From the NCBI GenBank assembly GCA_027422505.1, contig JAPQWV010001388.1, positions 1 through 64,000 on the forward strand: DNA of 64,000 nt, read 5' to 3'. The stretch's first letter is position 1. Every line of letters starts with the position of its first letter. The stretch is from Craterostigma plantagineum. Taxonomy: Eukaryota; Streptophyta; Magnoliopsida; Lamiales; Linderniaceae. The notes beneath the pieces are model-generated. The model had not been told where the DNA came from, did not search any database, and saw only the letters and a program-made list of their open reading frames with translations. A program made the translations under genes and the position numbers. Below are positions 51,954 through 63,661 of the stretch, in pieces.

Positions 51954-54900
51954 TCATCTAAAGGCAGCAGTGAGTAGCTCGTCCCACGTAGTAATCTTTT
52001 CTCGAGGCTTACCTTTCGAAACTCCTAGCCTTTTTTCTTCCTCGTCGATCTTCTCCCACGACTCAAAGGGTAGATATCTGACGTTCCTTTCGTCGAGTAA
52101 CTCAAGCAACCCTTCTTTGCCAGGCTTTTCTGGGCTAGAACTTAGTATCCCTTTATCGACATCTTCTGATATGCACGCAACCTTAAAAGAAAACAGAGTT
52201 TGTATGTGATTTGCATGTAAGGAATACATCATAAACAGACCTTTTAAGATGCTAGTTTCTATATAGCGGCTTACGGTTTCTTCTGCACAGTAGAGATTCG
52301 TTGCGATAATCCCAGTGGGACCCCTCTTCAGCCATCCACAGACGTATAACCCCTTTTCGTATTGGTCGTTATCTTGAGACATAACACGGCCTCCAATATT
52401 TGGCACAATGCCTATGGAAGAGAATGAAATATTGGATTGATATTAGCATGTCTTTCATTAGAAAAAGCGGTGGAAACGATAAATTAATCTCGAATTTAAG
52501 CATGGAAATGTACTTTGCTACAACCTTTGTAGTTGTCGAAGGGTAAACCATCAACTGCAATTGACTTATAACCAATGCTCTTCATTAATAGCCTGCAAGG
52601 ACAAGTATTCAACTTATTACCATCCACAGGCTTGACTTGATTTCAGTTCAACTTACCCTGGTGAAATGGAAGTCGAATAGAAGGAATCCCAATTTATTAC
52701 GGTTTTAATGCAAAGGGTTCAAACCGTTTTTTTTTTTTAAATATTGAAATAAAGACTTGCCCGGATGTTATGTCCTCATAAAATCCCGTACCAACCGCGA
52801 TTTGCTTTCCCGATTCACCGTCTTCTATGAGAAAACGAAAATAATAAATGAGATTAACCGAGCAAGAAAGTCAACTGTGAGATTCTACAGGAAAAAAGAA
52901 GGTAAAGTTTACCTTGTTTTATTTCCTTCTATTCGAAAGTTTTACATAAAACAATTAGCTTAAGAGTTTGGAATCTGTTAGTTAGGTCAGAATTACCTTT
53001 TAGAGAAGTCTTCTCAAGGCGAACGCCCCCAAGACGAGATTTTCCATCGCCTGACTCGAGAAACTTCTCAGGTCTGTGGAAGAATACAAAGTGAAGTTCC
53101 CTTTGACCTTCAAAACGAATGTTTCCTGAAGAAGCAGCTGCTGCTTTAGAGAGCAGCTCATGAATTCGCCTTCTGATTCTGCTATTCTTCATTTCTATCT
53201 TCCCACAAGCAAATAGGTAAAGATAAAGTTGAATATGCTGCAATATAGTGATAAAAAGAAAAAAAAAAGCAGCCATGATCTTGAAATGTGTTACCTCATC
53301 AGCTGGTGTAGTGATTAGATCAGCTTGTTGGATATTAATGGCCAAATTCTTGACCCCTGTAACCAGTTCATACATTACAATGAAATATTTTAAAATGTAG
53401 GAAAATCAACTTCGATTCAAAAAATTAGGTGAACTCAACAAAGAACTTCAGACAAGCATATATGGAGGAATTATTACCCAGAAGTTCTCTTAATTCTTTC
53501 GCGGTACAAGCTGCTTGTACTGGTCCACGCCTTCCCACTAAATAAACCTTCCTAAAATTGGGCCGAGTTATCATGCGCGAGATTATGTTCCTCAAAATTT
53601 TTTTGAAAAAAAAAAAGAAAATTCAGGAAAAAATAAAAGGAACCTTATAGAGCTCTCTTCCAAAGAAGCCAAGGCATGAGAGGCAATATCTGTTTTCGCC
53701 AACTCTGCTGTCGGACGTAGGAGGATTCGAGCAACATCAAGAGCGACATTACCCTAAAGTACAAATTATTGCAGATTAGTAATAATTCTTGAGCTCGAAA
53801 GCAAATACTTTGGTGTATTTTTTATCAATCATAAGATCATCGAAGATGAATACATCACTTCATTCGCTTAGCTGAGGCATCATATCTATTACCTGCCCAA
53901 GAATAACGGCGGTGTCCGAGCTTTTCAGATCGGGATTAAGGTTGCTATAATCGGGATGCCCATTATACCACCAAACGAACTCCCTCGCTGCATATATGCC
54001 AGGCAAATCCTAAAAAACGTAAGAAACAAATGATAATAAGTACAATCAATGTAAGAAACAAATAATAATAAGTATGATTGGTACAAACCTCCCCGGGAAT
54101 TCCAAGAGATCGGTCACTTTCAGAACCGTAAGCAAGCACCACCTGACAGAAAAAGAAAACAAGGGGCTATTTTGATTGGAAGTATATGCTTTTTTTTTTG
54201 AGTCGTATTATAACAGTCTTACTGCACTATACAACTGGCGTAGCTCAGACAAGCTTACGGAGGATCCAAGGGAAACATTACCCAAGAAGGAACAGCGCTC
54301 GTTTTTGGCAACTCGAGTAAACTGATTGATCGATCACTATCTGCAGCAACGTTTCTGAAATCACTCGATAGGATAATAATGATAGTGATGAAAGATGAAG
54401 GGCAGGCTGATATGTTAATACATCATGATCACGAGAGGCAATACATAACATTCTACGAAGACGTTAGTCTTAGCAAACCATTCTTGAGGTCAAATACGTT
54501 CAATTCTGTAGTGTAGCACCACTGAATATGAAAATTATGTACACTCGTGAATCATAGTAAACATGAAGCTTCACAAGCCCATCTCTACATGGATTGTAAT
54601 TAAGAAATAATCTAACCTTTGTCTCAGGATGATCAGGTGCAACGCCAGACCTAACCAAGCCAAAGGGCGTTGGGAGTCGATCGATTATATCAACTTCGAC
54701 TCCTTTATGCGTCTTCAAGATCTATAAATAGTCAGGAAAACAATTCCATTGAAAACAAAAGAAAGCAAGTGAGAAAAAGATACGAAGCAGCCAAATAATA
54801 CTCAAAACTAATAACGATTGGAACTTTTCGAAGAATCAAAATAGTAAGAATAATCTCTAATTCAATATCTGCGTATACCTTCTCAGCTGTGTAGAATCCA

Positions 54901-55004
54901 GCAGGTCCGCTGCCAACAACACATACTCGTAAAGGAGCTGAGGAAAGCGTGCTAAAGCTCCTCGAAATCCACCTTAATTTTCCGGAGTAAGCCATTGCTC
55001 GCAT
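51954..55004 (-). CDS. MFDR: NADPH:adrenodoxin oxidoreductase, mitochondrial, with GATC duplication
   Basis: Flavoprotein that passes electrons from NADPH to mitochondrial ferredoxins for Fe-S cluster and biotin synthesis. Thirteen exons: 54879-55004, 54617-54721, 54223-54340, 54089-54142, 53893-54009, 53644-53753, 53478-53551, 53295-53356, 52997-53198, 52761-52824, 52525-52592, 52275-52411, 51954-52181. The mitochondrial leader begins [22 protein letters not shown] motif: [21 protein letters not shown] motif: [18 protein letters not shown]-terminal signature: [20 protein letters not shown]. Exon 3 carries an extra GATC (GATCGATC near 54327-54334) in [13 protein letters not shown], which shifts the frame. 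An AG 19 bases further in (exon from 54321) would restore it at a cost of five residues. Without the duplication the protein is 486 residues. The intron after 52761 has a GC donor. Confidence 0.92.
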
Positions 55005-55983
55005 GAGTTAAGCACTTACAATAACAAATTCGGGTTTCTCTTTCTCTATGAACATTCTTTCTGGGTTGAACAAAACATAGTCAAGGCTTTGAAAAGTCAT
55101 TTTGGGCTTCAATATTCAAATACAATCAACTGGGCATAGCCCAATTACATATTTCTTTTTTTTTTTTAAACAATAGCTTGCCATATCATATAAGAACGGT
55201 ACAAATGGACTAGCTAAAATGCATATAACCCCCTCATAGTTTCACCGAAATACACATAAATCCCCGTGGTTTTTTATTGTACGGTACCTTGTGGTTTAAC
55301 TAATGTTGCACCTTACCCCCGGGCAGCAATTTTGCTCGAAATTGGATTACACGCGCTCTTACTGCATGTGAGTTAAGCTTTGACCATATTATTTACTGTT
55401 AAATGAACAGAATAACCACGTTCATGGGGAGTTATATGTAAGATTGTTTTGATTTAGGAAGTTTTGGTAATAAATAATATCTAATGGGGAGTTAGTTGAT
55501 ACTATAAAATAAGGGAAGGGGAATTAAGTGGACGTTACCCCCAGTAAAAAATCATTGGAATTTTATGTGCATTTTGACGAGGGGGTTATATGCATCTTTA
55601 TAAAAACTTTATTCTCTTGGAAAAAAAAAGTGATTTGTTGATGTATGAAGTCATCTGAGCCATGTGATTGTTTGGGAAGTCCCACCTCATTTACATTACA
55701 GTGCCAAGGAAAGGTTTTTCTAACATAAACGGCTCCCATCTCGTCATATAATTCGAGCGTAGTTAGTTTCAGATAACAGCAACACAAATATCTATTATTC
55801 AACTTCCTCGTGATGAATCATGAAACAGAAGGGGAGGAGAGGAGACAGATTATTTTACCGTTACCTTATTAGAGGGCAAACCCTAGCTTAATGTAATGGC
55901 TAATGACACAGTTTCTTTCCAATGCACGCCACAAACAAAGGAACTAACTAACTAGCAAATACCAATGTTGTCACTTCGAACTT
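55005..55983. other. Intergenic: MFDR promoter with palindromic element; SDH5 3' flank
   Basis: No gene. The middle is occupied by the inverted-repeat element at 55219-55595. Confidence 0.6.
55219..55595. mobile_element. Non-autonomous inverted-repeat element (MITE-like)
   Basis: Ends ATGCATATAACCCCCTC (55219-55235) and GAGGGGGTTATATGCAT (55579-55595) are perfect 17-bp inverted repeats. Similarity continues inward (AAATACACATAAAT against AAAATGCACATAAAA on the opposite strand). The length is about 377 bp. No coding capacity. A target-site duplication could not be fixed, so the superfamily is left open. Confidence 0.65.
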
Positions 55984-57495
55984 CTAAGCTCTTTTCTCTA
56001 CATAAGAACCAGAAAGCCCAGAGGTCCCAAGTATGGTAACCTGAGTAAAGATTCGTAAGAAGAAAAGCACATTACAGAACGAACAAGAAGCAATTGGAAC
56101 AGAAATACCTTTCTTTCATCACCATATATCATTGAAAACCATGCAACAAATGGTATGCTTTTGTATCTATCATTTTTTCGTGGAGGCGTTTGTTATTACA
56201 TACAGTTCATTGAAATACACCCAAAAAAAATGGTACCTTTCCCCAATCAGAGCTAAGGCCGCCACACCTCATCTTGAGGTATATCATCTTCGAGCCCAAC
56301 TCTGTCTCCACTTTCTTCTTCAAGTAGTTCTCCTCAGGCCCAAATGCATCAAGATATGCATTGTATCTGTCGAAGATTGTCTTCATAGCCTTCACGTGAT
56401 CCTTTGGAAGTGGTTTTACATCCTTAAAAAGAAAACACAATTGAAAATCTTGAGAAATAGAAAAACAGACAAACTCGTAACAATTCCAAAATTGTGTCGC
56501 ACTACCTCCCCGCTCATCCCAACAAGATCATCCATTTCCATCTTTAAAGACATGATAGTGTCGCCGAACTCCTCGACTGCCTCTGCTGCCCTGAAAACAT
56601 TCTTCAGAACTTCTTGGGCGTTTCTGTCCTCAGCGTTTTTGGATAATGAGTTCTTTACGTCTTCGACGACCGCAGGAGGCAGCTCATCCCAGTTTGTGGC
56701 CATCAAGTCCATGAACGCACGTTTGATCTCTTGGTCCTTTATTTCAGGCATATGAGAGACGCCCTCGCTGAAATAACGTGCACCGCCGAGGTGCATTGGA
56801 GCACGATGCGAGTAACCTACTGAAGGAATGTTATAAATGCTAGTGAAATCCAAATGAATTATGTTAACAAACATAAATACAACCACAGCTCAAACGGCCA
56901 ACCTAAGTAAACATTGTTTCAGTCAGACAAAGGTAAAGAAGATGCTTCATCCCAGCAGGAACACATGCAAGGATTTGGGCACTGGAGCAAAAAATAATTG
57001 GAAGTCGCCTGGGATTTCCTACAACTTCAGTACACATATTGATGCAGTATTCAATTGCTTAAATGGTGACCATTTTGATGCTGAAAGCGTATCACTACTT
57101 AAAATTTAACGAAATATAATCCCATTTTCCAAGCAAAATCCCAAACCTAAACCAGTCCCTCATCCACAATAGGACGGGTATACTGCTATTCAGCACACAG
57201 AGTACAAAACGCCCATACGATTCAACACCACAGAGTTTTATTTTATCAAATTTAAAGGCACGCGATCTATAAACAAACCTTTGCAGGAAGTTAGAGGTTC
57301 GATATATAAACTCATAGCACGAAAGCAAAACGAAAGTCAATTACTTCGGTTGGGAGAGAGCGCGGGAAACGATCGCGAATCGAAATGGAGGCGGCGGACT
57401 TGGTGACTGACTGCGGCGGCTGCCGATGAGGAGAGATTGCGAGATCCTCGATGAATCGATCGATGGAGCGATCTCATCAGCGTCAACTTCGCCAT
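55984..57495 (-). CDS. SDH5: Succinate dehydrogenase subunit 5, mitochondrial
   Basis: Plant-specific accessory subunit of respiratory complex II. Four exons: 57345-57495, 56506-56819, 56237-56422, 55984-56040; 708 nt, 235 residues. The mitochondrial leader begins MAKLTLMRSLHRSIHRGSRN. The body has EIKRAFMDLMATNWDELPPA, VLKNVFRAAEAVEEFGDTIM, MEMDDLVGMSGE and YLDAFGPEENYLKKKVETEL, with GSKMIYLKMRCGGLSSDWGK before the last intron. The last exon adds only VTILGTSGLSGSYVEKRA, close to the end of Arabidopsis SDH5 as I recall it. Exon 2 could start at 56819 or three bases later. Confidence 0.92.
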
Positions 57496-58474
57496 TCTGT
57501 ATGTCCTTTCTTCTTAGCTCAAAACCTGAGAGGTAATAGAGACAGAGCCGATGACTGCTTTGGTCCGAGGATTTATTCTGCACTACTCTAATAACGCCTT
57601 TACTTCTCTATATTGAGGACGGGTAATAACGTCATTACTTCTCTAAATTTACAAAGCCAGCATCTCAGAAAAATTTTTATATTACCCATTTGACTGTATG
57701 TACCATTTTTTCCGTCTTTACCTACTTTTTTATATGTGTATTACACACTGTTGTAAAACTCGGTCTAGGCGCCCTGCCCGAGGCGCTTTTCGGCTAGGCG
57801 GCTGATTAATCGGTGGAACCGATTAATCGGCCTAGGCGGACGATTAGGCGGACTCATTTTTTTTTTTAATTTTTTTTGAAAAAAAAAAAATTAAAAACAA
57901 ATTTTTTTTTTTGCAAAATTTTATTATAAATACAAAAAAATTATTAGGATTGACATTATTTATTTAAAAAGAAAAATTTGATATAGCTTTAGGTTGGTAT
58001 ATTAACCTATAAATAAAATTTATAAAAAATCGGTATATCGACTAACTTCCGCCTAGAAACCACCTAGGCCCGCCTAACCCGCCTAGGCGCTAGGCCTCCC
58101 TCGGGCGCCCTGCTAGAGCCTAGCAAGTTTTACAACATTGGTATTACATACCACGTCACACGTTTATATTTCTAACGTGGATACTGACTTGTAAATTTCT
58201 GAAATGGATAGTGACTCGATGATTTGTAAATTTTTCTGACATGGATGCATGGGCAATAAACTAAGTTTCCCAAAACAGTAATGATAAAACAATTAGTGGT
58301 TCCAAGACTAATTAATCATTATTATGATAAAAAAAAATAGCAATAACATGAGCAGATCTGTCTCTATCTATACAATATCATTTCTCGTATTAGTTCAAAA
58401 ATGTTATAGAGAAGAGCATAAGAAAAGTGACAAAAAGTATGGCGTTCCATAAATAGTGAAAGGAATGCAACAAA
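57496..58474. other. Intergenic: SDH5 promoter with a hAT MITE; OXA2 3' flank
   Basis: No gene. The MITE at 57746-58140 lies about 250 bp upstream of the SDH5 ATG. Confidence 0.6.
57738..58148. mobile_element. hAT-type MITE with perfect 8-bp target-site duplication
   Basis: Element 57746-58140 (395 bp) is flanked on both sides by GTATTACA (57738-57745 and 58141-58148). Terminal inverted repeats are CACTGTTGTAAAAC and GTTTTACAACATTG, with one mismatch in 14. Subterminal segments rich in CCTAGGCGG/CCGCCTAGG words are inverted relative to each other around an AT-rich core. No coding capacity. Confidence 0.92.
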
Positions 58475-61400
58475 TCAGATACTTTTCTTGCTGATAGCAA
58501 TAAGATCAACACTAGACTCGTGTTCCAACTCTTTCAGATATCTAACGTAAGCAGAATCATAAGCAGCAGCCTTTTGAAGGTACTTCATCGCCTCATCCTT
58601 GCGATCCATGTTCACCAACACACTATACAATCCAATATAAACCAAACCTTTGCTATATATACTAAGAAGTTCCAATCAATATAATTAAAAATATCATCGT
58701 TTTCAATACTATCTATTGCCAACAAACCTTGAAAGAACGAGTAAAAGATCGTAGTAGTGAGCCTTGGCCTTCGGGTCATGAGGCTCTTCTAACCGAGCGA
58801 TTCTTTCGAGGTGAACAAGGCCATCACCAAGTTTTTCCTGCACATTTTCCCCCCAAGAGTAATAATACATAAAAAAAAAATCGAAGTTTTTCCTTCGAAA
58901 GCAATATAAATATTCGGCCATTTTATGAAAAAAGGTTCATTTGTTTTGTACTCACTCGGCGAACGTTGGCAATGCCAGCCCAAAGAGATGATAGTATCAG
59001 TAAATCAACTTGTTCGGGCTCTAATGGCTGATCAATAGCAGTAAGCTGGGCGGACATAAGAAAGACGTATTTCAGTCAATTTGGCTAAGAGAAAACTCTA
59101 TCCAAGAAAATGTCTCCAAGTTATATTGAGAACAAAAACCTTTGAAACGGCGCTCTCTAAAAGCTCGGTGGCATCTTCTAACTTCTGTTGCTGTAACAAT
59201 ACTTGGCCCATCATAAGCCAAGCTCTGGGATGCGATGGATCCTTTTGCAGAGCAATTCTACATTACAAATTTTGGCAGGAATATGAGGGGAAAGTTAACA
59301 ATATCGCAAAAAAGAAATATATTCGTTACACAAACTACAAATGCAAATAAGCTTCCCAAGGCATCATATATCCACATATTAGTATGCTATCATATTCTAA
59401 CAAGTCTAGCATGATGACTATTTTTACCTTAGTAGATTCGTTGCAGTTTCTGTGCGTCCATCGCTTAAGGCTTTGATAGACAACTGCAGAGTCAATTGCA
59501 GATAGATTAGAACCCATCATTTTATCAAGGGGTGTTGCAAATCAAGCATACTCACAGAAACCAAATCTCCAGTTGGTAGGCTTCGAGCGGAGATACGTTT
59601 ATTCTTTGTAGATATGATAACGTCTGCTATCCCTTTCCCGCCACTTTCTTGGGTTTCAAAATGGACGTTCTTACTAGAAAGCCCTAAATAGTCGAGTACA
59701 GTGGGATTGCTAAGACATATTTGCTGAAATTCAAGTGGGTGGAAAAAAAAGGAACACATTAGAAGCCTTAAAGATGTAATGGGCTCCGAGGGAGAGGAAG
59801 TGCTTGTCATTTACTTTAAAAAATGAACAATACTAGTGCTAGCTAACCTGTACCAGGGTCAACGAACTATTCGTAAGCCAGTACACCAAGCTTCCCTGAA
59901 AGAGAATTTTACGTAGGAAGTGATTCACAGAAATAACTACAAGTTTGAATAACCGATACAAACCACAACTAGATAATGATCGATGATAATGCTCAAACAA
60001 TACCAGAGGAAGACTGAAAGTAGCAAACAAAATAGGCAGTGTCAGAAGGTGCAAATAGAGCTTGTACCCCTGGAAAGCAACAAAAGAACCACTTATCAGG
60101 GATCTGTAAGAAAATATACTTTCAGCTATAGGATCAGAGAACTACAATAAATCGATAACAATGCAACACTGCGGCTTTAGTGGAGCAGCAATTGTCAAAG
60201 TTCAGTAAAAACTCACCTTTGCTACTAGTCCCAAGGAGCCAGGGGAATTTTCTAGCGAGGACTTGAACGACAACTGTTAAAGGCAGAAACGAAACATCAA
60301 CCACAAATTGTTTACTAAAAATAGATCAACATATTTGCTTTTGAGTGTTTGACATAGTCAAGAACTAAGAAGTTAAACCTTAAAAGAAAAAAGAAAAGCA
60401 AGTGTCCACAGTTACTGTAAACAAACTAAAAACATCAGAAGGATCGGATCAATGCTAAATAACAGGGTCCTTATACCTGGACATTAACGTAATGCAATCC
60501 GGCAATAAAAAGAGGAAATATAGGCCCTAATAAACCATGTGGATATACGGTCAAGTCTTGGAACCATAAAGCGCCCCCCTGGAAAAAAGTTGCAGAGAAC
60601 CATTATTTTACATGCGAAAAAATGGGTTCATACTAAGAAAAGACAATGACCTTAAGTTAACAATTGCATCACGTATCATACTCGTAGCATCGTAAAGTTT
60701 CACATAAACTGCTAAATCTGAAAATCACAGCTTTTTGAGACTAGCAAACTTAGCCTGCTTTTAACGTTGTAAAAAGCGCCAGTACAAACTATATGCAAAT
60801 AGCATGTAGAATAAACGGAATCTCACAGAATCAAAACCAGAGTGATGCTCCAATGACATTGTCCTAACAGTCAATACACAGAGAAAAAAGCAGGGGACCT
60901 GCGAAATTACCACAACACCCACCGATTAACAAATAACAATGAAGATCCACATCTTATACTTACATATATATATATATATATGTATAGATATAGATATCAA
61001 AGATAAATAGAAGTTTATAATTGAGGCTAGTATGAAACTGGCAAGCATTTAAACCACCAGAAATGTCTTTATAGATACAGGTACTCGAGCGTGTCTTTGG
61101 TAAGCATTCCCTAACTTTCTTTGCTCTGTGAAAATCATAACTACTCTCTTTTCTCGGCATATGAAATAAAAATATCTTATAATAGAATTCCCGTAGAATT
61201 TTGTTGCATATATAATGTTTGCCTCAGAGTAGCTAAATCCAATCATATAGTGCGGAGAAATATGACCTGAACAGCAAACGATGCAAGGATCCAAAGATGT
61301 GAAGGACACCCAAGAACTTTCTTCATCTTCAGGAAAGTGGAAAATTGGTCTATGAAACTTCTTCCTGATAGAGGGGGTGGAAATGGTGGCGGTACTATTA

Positions 61401-62571
61401 AAAAATGCACAAAACATAACAGTTATTAAATATCATTATAACAGTTCACTATCCCATGATACTAAATAACTGTAATGACAATTCCATCCAAGAATGAAAG
61501 CAGCATTCAACGTATATGTAGAACCATACTACCTTATCTACATCTATCCTATACCATCTAATCAATTACGATGACTATGACATGCACACAGCTCAACATG
61601 TTCCATTCCTTACAATAAGATGTTGCTCCATCATCAAATTGTTGGATATGGTGAATCTCTATCGCAAACGCCTTAGAACCTGACAACTTAGTTCCCTAAA
61701 ACTTATACTTAAAAACTGCATCTTCCTTCAACTAATTAGCAAGCAATTAATCAAATACCTAATTGCTTGCTAATTTTAACTTGGAACTTTTTCAGGTAAA
61801 CATCAAGTCAGTTTACTAATTAGAGCATAAAGGCAAAATACTCACATTTGTGCACCAACTCCCCGATCCTTTTCAATTTACGGCGTTGTATTACAACCAA
61901 AGGAAATATCGCCAATCTTATTACCAAAGCGGATGAAGCAATAACGAACCACCTGCATGGAGATGGAGTCAGCAGATGAAACACAAGAAGGTTTTTCATC
62001 AGCAAAGATTCAAACTTAAGCCTTTTATCAAAGGGTTCATAATCATAAAGCAGTGAAATTTAGTAAAAAAAAATTAACATTCTTTGCTAAAAGCTCAATC
62101 AAAAGGAATGCAGTAATATAAGGCACAAACACAATGCAAACGCCGGCGACCTTCAACCTGAGTATCACTTTGTCTAGAAAAAAATGAGAGAGCAAAAACA
62201 CTGAACAAATCCTGATTCTAAAATTCGAGAAGACGAAAAATGTCTTTAAATTACCAGGGCAAGCCGCTGTGATCGTGATAAAAATCGAGTATCGAAGTAA
62301 GAACCCTCGTTGGCAAACTCGACTCATTTGGATCCAAGAAGTCACCTTGTGTTGAAAATTTGCGAGAAAGCCAAAAGCAGCTGTTCGGCGAAAGCATTGA
62401 ATTGATCCTACGATTACAACCATCATGGTAGCTGATGATTGCGGATTGAGAAGCATAAAGTGACCTAGGAGAAGACGAAGCCAGGTACGGAGCATCAGCC
62501 AAGACATGTAACGAACGGATCCGTGATGCAGGCCGCGAACGGCGGAGCAGTGACGCCGTCAAATTTCGCAT
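58475..62571 (-). CDS. OXA2: OXA2-type mitochondrial membrane insertase with TPR tail (ALBINO3-like 2)
   Basis: YidC/Oxa1/Alb3-family insertase of the mitochondrial inner membrane; plant OXA2 proteins carry C-terminal TPRs and are linked to COX2 biogenesis. Thirteen exons: 62255-62571, 61846-61952, 61267-61394, 60477-60578, 60217-60273, 60004-60069, 59848-59895, 59556-59723, 59428-59483, 59140-59257, 58956-59045, 58728-58837, 58475-58652; 1,545 nt, 514 residues, frame intact. A long basic leader (MRNLTASLLRRSRPASRIRS) is followed by membrane segments: WFVIASSALVIRLAIFPLVV, HLWILASFAVQ, GPIFPLFIAGL, LLTLPILFATFSLPLGSLVY. The soluble tail has TPR-like helices (ALQKDPSHPRAWLMMGQVLL, KDEAMKYLQKAAAYDSAYV). 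Whether it is the OXA2a or OXA2b form needs a tree. Confidence 0.9.
60962..60981. repeat. (TA)n microsatellite in an OXA2 intron
   Basis: Short palindromic TA run within the 688-bp third intron, the largest of the gene. Confidence 0.9.
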
Positions 62572-63195
62572 TCTTCTTCTGAGGTCGGCGACAGCTAGGC
62601 CACGGCCGGCGGCGAGGTATGATTATCTTCTTGTTTGGGTCGTGTCGGGCCGGGCCGGGCCGATTTTGCAAGCCCAGTGTTTTTCGGGACAAAATACAGG
62701 ATCTAATTGAAGCAACAAAATATGAAAGAGGCTCAATTGCGTACAGTTTGATGGGCTCGATTGACCTTGCGAAAAAGATGGTGGGCCAATTGGAAATGAC
62801 GATGATCATGTTCTTGACTTGATATCATCTCTCTCTTTCTACAATGACATACGACTCCATGGTGTGTGAAATTTAGAGCTTCGCACTTCGAGATATTTCT
62901 CCCTCAAACATCACAAGCAAACAAATTCCATCAACTAAATATGATTTGATCACACCCGTAATAGTTATACATTACTCGTTTTCGAACAATTTTCGAGCAA
63001 GTAGCTCGAACGAGCAAAGCTAAGACATGAATCAGTTTCCGTCGAGTAATATTTGATCATAGCAATAGCTACATTTCTCGAACAGTCAAGCTTAGAGATG
63101 AATTCAATTTTACATCACTTGGAAGATATGATCGATCATCATCTCATCAGTCAGTCTTCCGCAGTTCGGGACAATTCTCGAGCACTCTATGACGA
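62572..63195. promoter_or_regulatory. OXA2 promoter and 3' flank of the right-edge gene
   Basis: It contains GGGCCGGGCCGGGCC at about 62647-62661, AAGCCCA at 62671 and TGGGCC at about 62783. These are site II-type elements common in genes for mitochondrial proteins. No other gene is recognised. Confidence 0.5.
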
Positions 63196-63661
63196 TTAAT
63201 AAGCCGCCTTTTTCATCCATGTCCAAACCTGGGATTCATCCACATTAAACACTGATTAGGTAATTAGATAAGAAGTACTCACTGTTTGGGCAATTAGATG
63301 AGAATTATTATACAGACATGCTAAGCAGATTCCGATTAATAGACGGGCAGTGATTTCAGAAACATACAAAAACTAATCTTATGGTAAGAAGAAAGCGATT
63401 CAACTTCAGCACTGTAATAATTTTGCTGAAAGAGCATAAGGAAAGAAGCCATAGAATTCACTTGGAAGGAACAAGTAAATAGCTCTCAATCAGGCAAGAC
63501 AAAAAAAGCTTCACCTTCTTGCCAATATTAGCTAGCAGGCGTAAACATCTCCTCCTTGTAACATTTTCCGCAACCTTCTTCACTGCCCACCACTTGAAAT
63601 CGATGAGATCATAGAGGATATCCAATAGCATGTTAGGAGAATATGCATCTAATAATAATCT
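63196..63661 (-). CDS. 3' exons of an unrecognised gene (partial, runs off the right edge)
   Basis: Two exons fit well: 63515-63661 (49 whole codons) and 63196-63228. They encode RLLLDAYSPNMLLDILYDLI, DFKWWAVKKVAENVTRRRCL and RLLANIGKKVWTWMKKAAY, ending at TAA. The splice sites (CAG|A and AAG|GTGAAG; CAG|GTTTGG) and the helical, amphipathic, Trp-rich sequence support a real C-terminus. I do not recognise the family. Exons further upstream (63662-64000) could not be settled; a candidate acceptor is TTGCAG ending at about 63976. The start of the gene lies outside the window. Confidence 0.45.

Noticed and set aside
57341..57583. 80-codon frame over the SDH5 start region
   Set aside because: Wrong frame; the MAKLTLMRS frame joins in phase with the next SDH5 exon and gives a mitochondrial leader.
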